Of a stretch of 64,000 nucleotides of DNA, positions 15,881-24,206 are shown in pieces. Every line of letters begins with the position of its first letter. Within the stretch, counting starts at the first letter, position 1. Under the pieces are notes generated by a model. It saw nothing but the letters and a program-made list of their open reading frames with translations, was not told where the DNA came from and searched no databases. Source of the DNA: Paractinoplanes polyasparticus (GTDB lineage Bacteria > Actinomycetota > Actinomycetes > Mycobacteriales > Micromonosporaceae); assembly GCF_019710575.1 (NCBI RefSeq), contig NZ_JAHWFK010000045.1, positions 1 through 64,000 of the forward strand. The letters are read 5' to 3'. Position numbers and translations under genes: made by a program.

Positions 15881-17212
15881 TCAGGCGGCGGAACAGGCCG
15901 CGCCGTTGAGAGTGAATCCACTCGGCGCCGCGCTGCTCCCGGTGTGGTTGGCCTGGAAACCGATCGAGACCGACGAGCCGGCCGCGATCGTGCCGTTGTA
16001 GCCGGCGTTCCGCGCGGTCACGGACCCCGACGTGGGCGAGTAGGTCGCGTTCCAGCCCGAGGTGATCGTCTGCCCGGCCGGCAGCGTGAAGCCGAGGCTC
16101 CAGCCGTTGACCGCCGAGCCGCCGGTGTTGGCGATCGTCACCTGCGCCGTCAGCCCGGTGTTCCACGAGTTCACCGTCGTCGTCACCCGGCACGCACCGC
16201 CGGCCGGCGGAGGCGTCGTCGTTGGCGGCGGCGTTGTCGGTGGCGGTGTCGTCGGTGGTGGCGTGGTCGGCGGCGGTGTCGTCGGTGGTGGCGTCGTCGG
16301 CGTGGTCGAATCCAAGCCGAAGAACGCGATGGCCAGCCGCGCCATCCCGCTCAGCGGCAACGAATGGCCGACCCCGGCCACGCTGATTCCCTCGACCGGC
16401 GCCGTCACTGCCGTGGACCCGTAGCGCGTACGGGTCCAATTGCTCTGCGGCGAATCGGTGAGCACCGGCGTCGCGCTCACACCGAGCACGTTCGTCCACT
16501 GCTTGATCTGCTCGCCGAAGTTCGGGTACCGCAGAGTGTCGTCCGTCGTGCCGTGGAAGACCTGCATGCGCGGGCGCCGGCCGGTGTAGCCGGTATAGGC
16601 CGCGCGCACCAGATCGCCCCACGCCTGCGCGGTCCGGCTCACCTGACCGTTGGCGCAGGCGCTGTTCCACATCGAGCCGTCGGTCGTGGCGAAACAGCCG
16701 AACGGGACGCCCGAGAACGCGGAACCGGCCGCGAACACGTCCGGATAGTCACCGAGCAGGACGTTGGTCATCATCGCGCCCGAGGACGCGCCGGTGACGA
16801 ACGTGCGGTTCGGGTCGGTGCCGTACCGCTGCTGCACGTAACGCACCATCGACACGATGCCGGCCGGGTCGCTCGTGCTGTCGTGCCGCAGAGCGCCCGC
16901 CGTCGACACGTCGTAACACTGCCCCGACCGGGTCGCCGACGGGTACACGACGATGAACCCGTGCTGATCGGCGAGCGAGGCGAACTCCGTACCGGAGAAG
17001 AAAGCCGGCCCCGACCCGGTGCAGTAATGCACGGCGACCAGCAGCGCCGGGTTGGCGGCGACGCGGTCCGGCACATACAGGTGCATGCGCAGGTTGGTCG
17101 GGTTGGCGCCGAAGCCGGTGACCTCCTGCAGGCTCGCGGCCGACGCCGGCCCGGCCGGAGCAACGAGCGCGAGGCCCACCGCCATCAGCGCCGCGGCCAG
17201 GAGCCTTCTCAT
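15881..17212 (-). CDS. Secreted CE1/PHB-depolymerase-type esterase with CBM2
   Basis: A 443-aa exported enzyme: signal peptide (residues 1-26, ending ASA), an esterase domain (27-about 300) with nucleophile S143 in TGASSGAMM, a TPPP repeat linker, and a C-terminal family 2 carbohydrate-binding module (from CRVTTTVNSWNTG). Although the domain is annotated PHB depolymerase-like, its CBM2 and coupling to a xylanase indicate an acetylxylan or feruloyl esterase acting on plant cell wall. ATG 17212 overlaps the xylanase stop by 4 bp. The TPPP linker is encoded by short nucleotide repeats at about 16200-16310. Confidence 0.85.
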   Translation of the reverse strand: MRRLLAAALMAVGLALVAPAGPASAASLQEVTGFGANPTNLRMHLYVPDRVAANPALLVAVHYCTGSGPAFFSGTEFASLADQHGFIVVYPSATRSGQCYDVSTAGALRHDSTSDPAGIVSMVRYVQQRYGTDPNRTFVTGASSGAMMTNVLLGDYPDVFAAGSAFSGVPFGCFATTDGSMWNSACANGQVSRTAQAWGDLVRAAYTGYTGRRPRMQVFHGTTDDTLRYPNFGEQIKQWTNVLGVSATPVLTDSPQSNWTRTRYGSTAVTAPVEGISVAGVGHSLPLSGMARLAIAFFGLDSTTPTTPPPTTPPPTTPPPTTPPPTTPPPTTTPPPAGGACRVTTTVNSWNTGLTAQVTIANTGGSAVNGWSLGFTLPAGQTITSGWNATYSPTSGSVTARNAGYNGTIAAGSSVSIGFQANHTGSSAAPSGFTLNGAACSAA

Positions 17213-18591
17213 CGTGACGCGCAGGTCGCGGTGGACGGCCCGGTGCCGGTGCCCTGGAAGCCGAACTCGGTGCTGGCGCCCGCGTTCACCCCGCCGTTGT
17301 AGGCGACGTTGGTGAAGCTGACCGCGCCGCTCGAGCCGCTGGCCTGCGCGTTCCACGAGTTCGTGACCGACGAGCCGGACGACAGGGCGAGGCCGGCGGT
17401 CCAGCCGTTGATGCGCGCGGCGCCGGCGGTGACCTTCACGGTGGCGACGAAGCCGCCGGTCCACTGGTTCAGCGCGACCGTCGCGGTGCAGCCGTCACCG
17501 GCCGGAGGCGGGGTGGTAGTGCTCGGCGGCGGCGTGGAAGTGTTCGGCGGCGGCGTTGCCGTGCTCGGCGGCGGCGTGCTCCCGCCGTTCAGGGCGTCCA
17601 AGGCGGCGGTGTACGCGGCCTTCTTGTTGCCGCTGTTGTCGAACAGCAGCGGAGTGCCGCTGGCCCGCCACGAATCCGAGTCACGGATGCCCCACACGGT
17701 GATGCCGTTGCAGCGGGTCACCGCGAGACAGGCGCGCACGGCCGAGCCGTACGCGTTGGCCTGGGCCGTTCCGGAACCCTCGATGTCCAGCTCGGTGATC
17801 TGCACGTCGACGCCGAGATTGGCGAAACGCTGCAGGTTGGCCTGGTAGTCCGAAGGCAGCGGCGACTGCGCGTTGAAGTGCGACTGGAAGCCGACGCAGT
17901 CGATCGGGACACCGCGCGCCTTGAAGTCCTGCACCATGGCGAAGACGGCGTTGCTCTTCGCGTTCTGACCATCGGTGTTGTAGTCGTTGTAGCAGAGCTT
18001 CGCGGCCGGATCGGCGGCCCGGGCGGCCCGGAAGGCGGCCTCGATCCAGTCGTTGCCGGTCCGCTGCAGGTTGGAGTCGCGGCGGGCGCCGGAACTGCCG
18101 TCGGCGAAGGCCTCGTTGACGACGTCCCACGAGTCGATCTGACCCTTGTAGTGGGTCGCGACCTGAGTGACATGGTTGAGCATGGCGTTGCGCAGCGCGG
18201 TGCCGCTCATGTTCTGAGCCCAGCCCGGTTGCTGCTGGTGCCAGGCCAAGGCGTGGCCGCGCACCTTGGCCCCGATGGACTTGGCCCGGGCCACGATCTG
18301 GTCGGCGCTGCCGTACGAGAAACTGCCCTGGGTGGGCTCGGTGGCGTCCCACTTCATCTCGTTCTCGGGGGTGACGCTGTTGAACTCGCGGTTGAGGATC
18401 CCGGAGTACGTGGAGTCGGAGAGCTTGTACGCGGCTACGGCTGTGCCGAAGTAGCGGCCTTGCTCGGCAGCGGATGCGCCGAGGGTGGTGGCCGCTTCAG
18501 CGGTCGGGGCAAGGGCGACCGCACCGGCAGCAGCCACAACGGCGGCAGCGGCAGCGAAGAGGACACGGCGGTGCCTGGGGCGTGGGTCCAT
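17209..18591 (-). CDS. Secreted GH10 endo-1,4-beta-xylanase with CBM2
   Basis: A 460-aa enzyme: Tat/Sec-like signal peptide (RPRHRR then a hydrophobic stretch to about residue 34), a GH10 barrel with acid/base E160 (WDVVNEAF) and nucleophile E267 (ITELDIEG), a TPPPST linker, and a C-terminal CBM2 that starts near residue 362. It hydrolyses xylan outside the cell. The ATG at 18591 gives the natural signal peptide; further upstream codons are in frame but unsupported. It is the first gene of a coupled pair with the esterase and has a CebR-like operator in its leader. Confidence 0.93.
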   Translation of the reverse strand: MDPRPRHRRVLFAAAAAVVAAAGAVALAPTAEAATTLGASAAEQGRYFGTAVAAYKLSDSTYSGILNREFNSVTPENEMKWDATEPTQGSFSYGSADQIVARAKSIGAKVRGHALAWHQQQPGWAQNMSGTALRNAMLNHVTQVATHYKGQIDSWDVVNEAFADGSSGARRDSNLQRTGNDWIEAAFRAARAADPAAKLCYNDYNTDGQNAKSNAVFAMVQDFKARGVPIDCVGFQSHFNAQSPLPSDYQANLQRFANLGVDVQITELDIEGSGTAQANAYGSAVRACLAVTRCNGITVWGIRDSDSWRASGTPLLFDNSGNKKAAYTAALDALNGGSTPPPSTATPPPNTSTPPPSTTTPPPAGDGCTATVALNQWTGGFVATVKVTAGAARINGWTAGLALSSGSSVTNSWNAQASGSSGAVSFTNVAYNGGVNAGASTEFGFQGTGTGPSTATCASR

Positions 18592-18622
18592 GGAGGTGCC
18601 TTTCCGAGCTGTGGAGCGTCGG

Positions 18623-18636
18623 TGGGAGCGCTCCCG
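18623..18636. promoter_or_regulatory. CebR-like operator upstream of the xylanase
   Basis: TGGGAGCGCTCCCG contains the perfect palindrome GGGAGCGCTCCC (18624-18635). It matches the TGGGAGCGCTCCCA box bound by the LacI-family repressor CebR and relatives, which control cellulase and xylanase genes in streptomycetes and related genera. It lies 32 bp upstream of the xylanase start and downstream of the likely promoter, a repression position. No LacI gene is nearby. Confidence 0.8.
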
Positions 18637-18670
18637 GGGATGCGACAGAAAGTGACCCGGATCGATCGAG

Positions 18671-18699
18671 ACATTATCGCCGTGTTTCGGTATCCACAA
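18671..18699 (-). promoter_or_regulatory. Probable promoter of the xylanase-esterase operon
   Basis: Read on the minus strand: TTGTGG (18699-18694), a 17-bp spacer, then TAATGT (18676-18671). Spacing is ideal and both boxes resemble the main sigma-factor consensus. The CebR-like box begins about 35 bp downstream. Confidence 0.55.
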
Positions 18700-19396
18700 C
18701 GGCCAATGTTCTTTCCAGTTGTTCGTTCGTGGTGTCGTTCGTGGGGTTGGGCTGGCTTTATGCCCGTGTTGTGTTGCCGGAAGTTTCGGGGATTCCCCTC
18801 CGCCGGGGGGCGCTTTTGCTTGCTTGCGCTGGGACGGCCGGGCCCGAGGGTGCCCACGCCAGGCTGAAAGGGAGCTACGCCTTGTGTGGGCACCCTCGGG
18901 CCCGGCCTTGCCGGGGTTTCACCTTGCGGTGGGGTTTGGTCGGCGCTTCTCTGAGCGCGTGGCTGGCCTTTGTCGGCCCGTGCGGGTGTGGGATCTGGCT
19001 TCCGCGTGGGGGACGAAGGTAGGGGGCCTGCTTGCGCGGGCCGGCGTGGGTGGTGGGGTGCGCGTTCGCACCGTGCCGCTTGCGCGGGCGGTGGGTGAGA
19101 CCCCGCGATGGTTTGAGGTGGGGGGATCTCCACGGGTTGGCGAGGGCTTCGGCGTGCGCCCATCGGTTCGCTGGGGCGAGAGGCCAGGCAGGCGCTTCAC
19201 TCCCCCAAGCCGCTGCGTGGTGAGGACACTCCGGAGCAGCTTCTTAAGCTTGCGCGCACGTGCTTTTCGCCGGCGTGCCTTTCTACGGCTGCCGCGGCGG
19301 TCACAACACCGCGCCGGTGCTGCTGTTTGCGTCTTCGCGGATGCGATGTTGGCGGGGTGGCGTTGAGGCGCGCTGCGGCTGCGATACGGTGCCGGG
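18700..19396. other. 697-bp stretch without a convincing gene
   Basis: Open frames exist here, the longest at 18719-19366, but the third-position G/C bias typical of this genome is weak, the peptide is Arg/Gly/Ala-rich and no family is recognised. The region holds a large perfect inverted repeat (18836-18907) and looks like degenerate or repeat-derived DNA between the xylanase promoter and the VOC gene. Confidence 0.5.
18836..18907. repeat. Perfect 22-bp inverted repeat with a 28-nt loop
   Basis: Arms 18836-18857 and 18886-18907 are exact reverse complements (left arm begins GGCCGGGCCCGAGGG). This is too long for chance. It could be a terminator-like hairpin, a small non-autonomous element or the core of a structured RNA. 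No adjacent gene end needs a terminator here. Confidence 0.8.
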
Positions 19397-20065
19397 ATGC
19401 AATCTGGGGTAGAGGCCGCCGTACCCGTGCTCTAGGTGCGTAACGTCGAATCCGCTCAAGCCTTCTATGCCCTGTTCGGCTATCGCAAGATGCAGACAGG
19501 CGGTGACGGCGACGCTCGCTGGTCATACCTGAAATGCGGTGAGCACACCCTCCTCCTGGCCTGCGTGCAACCTGCCCTGATCACGCACGAGTTGCCGCTG
19601 GTGATCTATCTCTACGTCACCGACCTCGGCGGGACACGCGAGCAGCTGGATTCCGCCGGCCACGACTACCAGCCGGCCGGCTACCCGGATCACGCGCCGG
19701 GCGGCGAGCTGCGCACCCAGGACCCGGACGGCAACGTCGTGCTCGTGGGTCAGCGCACGGCGGTAGCTGCAGACGCGCGAACCGCACCGAGCGCACCCGA
19801 GGCTCGTACCTCCTTGATGAAACAGGCGGCAGAGGCCATCAGCCGGCGCGGGGGCGCACCCGCAACCTGCCAAGTTCCGGCGGCCGACGGCAGCGCCTGT
19901 CCCCGGCCCGCGGAGATCAAGCTCGCCGACACCTGGGGAGCGACTGTCTGGGCGTGCCTGACGCACGCCGACGAGGCGCTGATCAACGCGCCGGGCGCGT
20001 TCATCGCCTCTGAAGACGCGCAAGGCCTCGGGCCCTGGCTCAGCCACCGCAGCGCAACGCCGTAA
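19397..20065 (+). pseudogene. VOC/glyoxalase-domain protein with an in-frame TAG after codon 12
   Basis: From ATG 19397 the frame reads a standard VOC first strand (MQSGVEAAVPVL), then TAG at 19433-19435, then continues in the same frame (VRNVESAQAFYALFGY) for 209 codons. VOC proteins normally read VPVL-x-VRDVxxSxxFY here, so the stop replaces one residue. Residues 1-120 form one VOC module; the C-terminal part has cysteines (CQVPAADGSACPRP, WACLTH) that could bind zinc. Translation could restart at GTG 19436, but the first strand would be lost. A single substitution (for example CAG or CGG to TAG) explains the interruption. Confidence 0.75.
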
Positions 20066-20175
20066 CCGTATCGGGAGCGCGCTTCTTCGAGTGGGGCTCG
20101 GCGCGCGAATCGACCCGGGCCGCAGGGAGCCCGAACTTGGCGTTGTCGACGGCGGGAAACATCTAGTCTCATGCC

Positions 20176-20313
20176 GTGGACACGTCATTCGGATGGGTGT
20201 TGTTTGCGCTGCTGGGCGTCGCCCTGCTGTACCGGGTGATCCGAACGGCCGTCGCCCACGGCATCGCCGACGCCGAGGAGAAGCGGCGTAAGACCACCAG
20301 GAAGTCGCGATAG
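20176..20313 (+). CDS. Small single-helix membrane protein (45 aa)
   Basis: GTG 20176 to TAG 20311-20313. The peptide has one hydrophobic helix (WVLFALLGVALLYRVI, residues 7-22), followed by an Ala/Glu helix and a strongly basic tail (EKRRKTTRKSR). Codon third positions are G/C-rich, supporting coding. No ribosome binding site is clear. It resembles small membrane proteins of unknown role common in actinomycetes. Confidence 0.55.
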   Translation: MDTSFGWVLFALLGVALLYRVIRTAVAHGIADAEEKRRKTTRKSR

Positions 20314-20418
20314 CCCGTTGGCCCGACATCGGCTGCCATCTCACCGAGACGCGGAAGACGCTCACAGAGCCCCCGCCACGAACTGCGGCTGTCTCCGTGC
20401 GCGGCTCACGCTACGGAG

Positions 20419-20449
20419 TGACACGGGTGTTCTGCCGATCCCCGTGTCA
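20419..20449. terminator. Hairpin between convergent genes
   Basis: TGACACGGG (20419-20427) and CCCGTGTCA (20441-20449) make a perfect 9-bp stem with a 13-nt loop. It lies 11 bp from the PhyH gene's stop codon and can serve the genes on both sides. Confidence 0.6.
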
Positions 20450-20460
20450 ATCGTCAATGG

Positions 20461-21297
20461 TCATGCCTCAAGATCTGGTTGAGCACGACTCGCATTTGCG
20501 TGACCATGAGTTGTTTCTGCGTCAACCAGAACAATGTTGGTTGCCATTATTCGGGGTCGGTCGTGGATGTTCGGTGCGGCGGCGTGGAAGGTGTCGCAGT
20601 GCATGACGTAGACGTCGCCGGCTCGACCGGTCACCTCGACGACTCGTAGGTCCACGTCGTCGATACGGAGGCCGTCCATCATGTAGCGGCGCACACGTTG
20701 TTCGCCGCCGGCGTGTTCGGGTGGTTCCCAAAGCTCCCGAAGCCAGGAGTTCCCGCCGAGCGCGCGTCGAAGGCTACTGGGATGCGGGGCCTTGCCGGTG
20801 TCGTCGATGTAGCGGGTGACCAGGCGATGCGACCCCGTGAGGACAAGGGTGCCGCCGCCTCGCGCCGGGAGGTCCTGCAAGATCATGAAGAGTTGGAGGG
20901 CGCGCTCGCCGACGCCGGACCTCAGCGGGACGAAGTCGTTGTGCCAGGCGCCGCCGGTCGGTAGATCCCATTGCTTTGTCCGGGACGGAAAAGTGACCAG
21001 GAGCCGTCCCCATCGGCGCGGCGGTTGCCAGCGGCCGGCGCCAAGAAGATCGTCAAGGACGGCGCGGACCGTCGGACTGCCGAGGGCAGCGAACCCCGGC
21101 TCGGCCGTAAGAGCGCGCAGTCCGGTGGGCGGGCTCAAGGGCCACGTTGCCGCGCGGTCGCGCACAATCTGATTGCTGTCGCTGAGGTGCTCCCAGATTC
21201 GGTCGACCATTGCTGCCGCCTGAGATGCCTCTATCGCGCCGGGAAGAGACAGGAGGCCCGTGTCCCGGAAGCCAGCCAGCTGATCGTCATTCAGCAT
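20461..21297 (-). CDS. Phytanoyl-CoA dioxygenase (PhyH) family protein
   Basis: A 278-aa Fe(II)/2-oxoglutarate oxygenase. The iron triad can be placed: the H-x-D motif in AWHNDFVP (near residue 119) and the distal His in DTFHAAAPN, followed by the 2-oxoglutarate-binding Arg in RPRIM. Family members hydroxylate small molecules, lipids or antibiotic intermediates; no neighbouring pathway identifies the substrate. ATG 21297 has a GAGAGGAAG Shine-Dalgarno. The gene stands alone, convergent with the small membrane protein gene. Confidence 0.8.
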   Translation of the reverse strand: MLNDDQLAGFRDTGLLSLPGAIEASQAAAMVDRIWEHLSDSNQIVRDRAATWPLSPPTGLRALTAEPGFAALGSPTVRAVLDDLLGAGRWQPPRRWGRLLVTFPSRTKQWDLPTGGAWHNDFVPLRSGVGERALQLFMILQDLPARGGGTLVLTGSHRLVTRYIDDTGKAPHPSSLRRALGGNSWLRELWEPPEHAGGEQRVRRYMMDGLRIDDVDLRVVEVTGRAGDVYVMHCDTFHAAAPNIHDRPRIMATNIVLVDAETTHGHANASRAQPDLEA

Positions 21298-21407
21298 TGG
21301 GCTTCCTCTCGGTACACCGACTTCGTCAACCAGGGTGAACGAGGCAGCGAAACATGTCGCGTCAATTAGCGCGGGGCACCGCTCGAGAGCGGCGGATGAG
21401 CACGGTT

Positions 21408-22190
21408 TCAGGCTCGGGCTGCGTGATGGGTGTTGAGGCGTAGGTCGGCGTCTATTGCGGCGGTGGCGGCCAACAGCGGGGGTAGCAGGCGGCGGCGCAT
21501 GGTGTCGACTGTGGCTCGGGCTGCGTGTACCGAGATGTTTACGGCGCCGGCTACTGCGCCTGCCCGGTTGTGGATGGGGGCTGCGATTGCTCGCAGGCCC
21601 TCTTCCAGTTCCTGGTCGATGATGGCGTAGCCCTGGGCGGCCACCCGGGTCAGCTCGGAGTGCAGCGCGGCGGGAGTCGTGAGCGTCTTGGCGGTCAGGC
21701 GGTCGAGGCGGGCGCGCGCCAGGTAGGCCTCCAGGTCGGGCTGGGGCAGAGCGGCCAGCAGCACCCGGCCCATCGAGGTGGCGTAGGCGGGGAAACGGGT
21801 TCCGAGGTTGATCGAGACGGCCATGATGCGGCTGGTGGGGACTCGGGCCACATACACGATGTCGTCGCCGTCCAGGATGGACAGCGAGGAGCTCTCGTGG
21901 ACCTGGGAGACCAGGCGTTCCAGGTGGGGGGCGGCCACCTCCGGCAGGGAGAGGCTGGAGAGGAACGCGTAGCCGAGTTCCAGGACGCGCGGCGTCAGGC
22001 TGAAGTGGCGGCCGTCGGTGCGGACGTAGCCCAGGTCGGCCAGGGTGAGCAGGAAGCGCCTGGCAGCGGCCCGGGTGAGATCGCAGATGCGAGCGACCTC
22101 GCTGAGGGTCAGCTCGGGATGGTCGGCGTCGAAGGCCCGGATGACGGCGAGGCCGCGTTCCAGCGACTGGACGTGGTGGGGCTTCCTCAT
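21408..22190 (-). CDS. IclR-family regulator, PcaR/PobR-like
   Basis: A 260-aa regulator: N-terminal winged helix (QSLERGLAVIRAFD, LTLSEVARICDLTRAAARRFLLTL) and C-terminal IclR effector domain (INLGTRFPAYATSMGRVLLA). The N-terminal motif and the overall pattern match the PcaR/PobR branch, which senses aromatic acids. It is divergent from a complete ABC importer, which it probably controls, and lies 13 kb from the pca operon. ATG 22190 is preferred; the leader contains a 42-bp tandem duplication. Confidence 0.85.
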   Translation of the reverse strand: MRKPHHVQSLERGLAVIRAFDADHPELTLSEVARICDLTRAAARRFLLTLADLGYVRTDGRHFSLTPRVLELGYAFLSSLSLPEVAAPHLERLVSQVHESSSLSILDGDDIVYVARVPTSRIMAVSINLGTRFPAYATSMGRVLLAALPQPDLEAYLARARLDRLTAKTLTTPAALHSELTRVAAQGYAIIDQELEEGLRAIAAPIHNRAGAVAGAVNISVHAARATVDTMRRRLLPPLLAATAAIDADLRLNTHHAARA

Positions 22191-22200
22191 CGCAGCTCAG

Positions 22201-22284
22201 CCACGAGCGACCCCGGCGCGGGCGCGAGCAACACCGGCACGGCCACGAGCGGCCCCGGCGCGGGCGCGGGCAACACCGTCGCGG
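22201..22284. repeat. Two tandem 42-bp repeats in the iclR leader
   Basis: 22201-22242 and 22243-22284 are near-identical (both CCACGAGCG...CAACACCG) with about five mismatches. The duplication lies directly upstream of the IclR gene's ATG on the minus strand, in its 5' leader. No coding frame is supported here. Confidence 0.75.
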
Positions 22285-22378
22285 ACCGGGGCGACACCGG
22301 GGCGGAAGTCAGTGGCGCCGGGTGGGGGGTGAACGGAGGGTCGGCCGATCTCGACCGCATACCGATCGATGAAGATCG

Positions 22379-22407
22379 TTGACGTGACACGGGCCACATT
22401 CTAGCGT
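22379..22407 (+). promoter_or_regulatory. Probable promoter of the ABC importer operon
   Basis: TTGACG (22379-22384), 17-bp spacer, TAGCGT (22402-22407). Spacing and -35 are good and the -10 is acceptable. The first gene starts 52 bp further on, with an inverted repeat between. Confidence 0.5.
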
Positions 22408-22424
22408 TCACATCGAGAACCTTC

Positions 22425-22439
22425 GTTCGCAATGCGCAC
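22425..22439. promoter_or_regulatory. Putative IclR/PcaR-type operator
   Basis: GTTCGC-AAT-GCGCAC, an inverted repeat with one mismatch, sits between the promoter and the importer start. It keeps the GTTCG and CGCAC half sites of the Pseudomonas PcaR operator as I recall it. Control by the divergent IclR protein is inference. Confidence 0.45.
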
Positions 22440-22458
22440 AGCCTACCGGAGGAACCGA

Positions 22459-23436
22459 ATGCGACGTGTCTTCACGGGGATAGCTACGGGGATGGCGCTG
22501 ATCGCGCTGATCGGCTCGGCTGCCGCCTGTGGATCGGACGGCGGATCCGGTGGCGACACCGATGCCGGCGGCGTCGACCAGGTGAAGGTGGGGGTCATCC
22601 CGATCGTCGACGTGGCCCCGATCTATCTCGGTCAGCAGAAGGGCTTCTTCAAGAACCGCAACATCGAGCTGACCATGGAGAGCGGGCAGGGCGGCGCGGC
22701 CATCGTGCCCGGTGTGGTCAGCGGGCAGTTCCAGTTCGGCTTCAGCAACTTCACGTCGCTGCTGATCGCGCAGACCAAGAATGTTCCGATCAAAACCGTA
22801 GCCAACGGCGTCGCGTCGACCGGCGAGCAGGGCAAGGACTTCGGCGCGGTCATGGTCAAGGCGGACAGTCCGATCAGGACGGCCGCCGACCTGGTCGGCA
22901 AGAAGGTCTCGGTCAACACGCTCGAGAACATCGGCGACACGACCGTACGGGAATCGGTGCGCAAGGCCGGCGGCGATCCTAAGAACATCAACTTCGTCGA
23001 GGTGCCGTTCGCGAACGCGCCGGCCGCGCTCGAGGAGGGTCAGGTCGACGCGGTCTGGGTCGTGGAGCCCTCGCTGACGCAGGTCAAGGCGGCCGGTGGG
23101 CGGATGGTGGCGTCCAACTACGTCGACGCGGCGCCGAATCTGAGCGTGGCCGCCTATTTCACCTCGGCCAAGCTCGCCGGTGAGGACGCCGACCTGGTCA
23201 AGCGGTTCACCGAGGCGATCAACGAGTCGCTGACCTACGCCGACGGACACCCGGACGAGGTGCGCGGGGTGCTCGGCAGCTACACGAAGATCGACGAGAA
23301 GACCCGGGCCGAGCTGACGCTGCCCAAGTGGCCGACCGAGATCAACAAGGAGTCGGTCGACACGCTGGCCAAGCTCGGCGGGCAGGACGGCATCTTCGAC
23401 GGCGCCACCCCTGACGTGGCGAAGCTGCTTCCATGA
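22459..23436 (+). CDS. ABC transporter substrate-binding lipoprotein (NMT1/SsuA type)
   Basis: A 325-aa exported lipoprotein: signal peptide with lipobox LIGSAAAC (Cys24), then a periplasmic-binding fold of the NMT1/THI5/SsuA class (IPIVDVAPIYLGQQKGFF near residue 54; FQFGFSNFTSLLIAQ near residue 94). It delivers substrate to the two permeases encoded downstream. The class binds sulfonates, nitrate, thiamine precursors and also aromatic acids such as phthalate; the adjacent PcaR/PobR-like regulator favours an aromatic ligand, as inference. The GGAGGAA ribosome binding site fixes ATG 22459. Confidence 0.88.
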   Translation: MRRVFTGIATGMALIALIGSAAACGSDGGSGGDTDAGGVDQVKVGVIPIVDVAPIYLGQQKGFFKNRNIELTMESGQGGAAIVPGVVSGQFQFGFSNFTSLLIAQTKNVPIKTVANGVASTGEQGKDFGAVMVKADSPIRTAADLVGKKVSVNTLENIGDTTVRESVRKAGGDPKNINFVEVPFANAPAALEEGQVDAVWVVEPSLTQVKAAGGRMVASNYVDAAPNLSVAAYFTSAKLAGEDADLVKRFTEAINESLTYADGHPDEVRGVLGSYTKIDEKTRAELTLPKWPTEINKESVDTLAKLGGQDGIFDGATPDVAKLLP

Positions 23437-24206
23437 CGCGCGGCGCCGGCCTGCTCGGCGTGGCCGGGCTGGCCGGTCTGCTCGTCCTCGTCGAAGCGCT
23501 GCCGCGGCTCGGACTGGTCAACGACGACTACCTGCCGCCGACGAGCCGGATAGCGGCCGCCCTGGGCGACGAGCTCGTCACCGGCGAGTTCTGGCGGGCG
23601 GTCGGCGACACGCTGACGGGCTGGGCGATCGGGCTGCTCATCGCGGTGGCGGCCGGTGTCGTCGTGGGCATCCTCATCGGCGCTGTGCCGGTGCTGCGCG
23701 CGGCCACCGCGTCCACGATCGAGTTCCTGCGGCCGATCCCGTCGGTGGCGCTGATCCCGCTCGCGGTGCTGCTCTACGGCACCGACCTCGGCTCGACGCT
23801 GCTGCTCGTCGTGTACGCCGCGTTCTGGCAGGTGCTGGTGCAGGTGCTGTACGGCGTGGCCGACGTCGACCCGATCGCCGACGAGACCGCCCGCAGCTTC
23901 CGGTTCGGCCCGTGGGCGCGGGTACGGCACGTGCTGTGGCCGACCGCCCTGCCGTACGTCTTCACCGGCGTACGGCTGGCTGCTTCGGTCGCTCTCGTGC
24001 TGGCCGTCACCGCGGAGCTCGTCATCGGCGCGCCCGGCCTGGGCAAGTCGATCGCGGTGGCGCAGACGTCGGGGGCGGTGCCGCTGATGTACGCCCTGAT
24101 CGCGGTGACCGGCCTGCTCGGCGTGGGCATCAACCTGGCTGCCCGGATGTTCGAGCGCCGGTCGCTGGCGTGGCATCAGTCCGTACGGGGGGAAGTGCCG
24201 GCATGA
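23433..24206 (+). CDS. ABC transporter permease (SsuC/TauC type), first
   Basis: A 257-aa inner-membrane permease with about six helices and the EAA-like loop (ADETARSFRFGPWARVRHVLWPTALP, central part near residue 150). It forms half of the channel of the importer. ATGA at 23433-23436 overlaps the binding-protein stop, and its own stop overlaps the next permease by 4 bp, so expression is coupled. Having two different permease subunits, not one homodimer, is less usual for SsuC-type systems. Confidence 0.88.
   Translation: MTRGAGLLGVAGLAGLLVLVEALPRLGLVNDDYLPPTSRIAAALGDELVTGEFWRAVGDTLTGWAIGLLIAVAAGVVVGILIGAVPVLRAATASTIEFLRPIPSVALIPLAVLLYGTDLGSTLLLVVYAAFWQVLVQVLYGVADVDPIADETARSFRFGPWARVRHVLWPTALPYVFTGVRLAASVALVLAVTAELVIGAPGLGKSIAVAQTSGAVPLMYALIAVTGLLGVGINLAARMFERRSLAWHQSVRGEVPA

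Noticed and set aside
16200..16310. Regular short repeats that look array-like
   Set aside because: They encode the TPPP linker between the esterase and CBM2 domains; no spacers, so not a CRISPR array.
18719..19366. 215-codon frame between the xylanase and VOC genes
   Set aside because: Weak third-position bias, Arg/Gly-rich product, no family, and it spans a 22-bp perfect inverted repeat.
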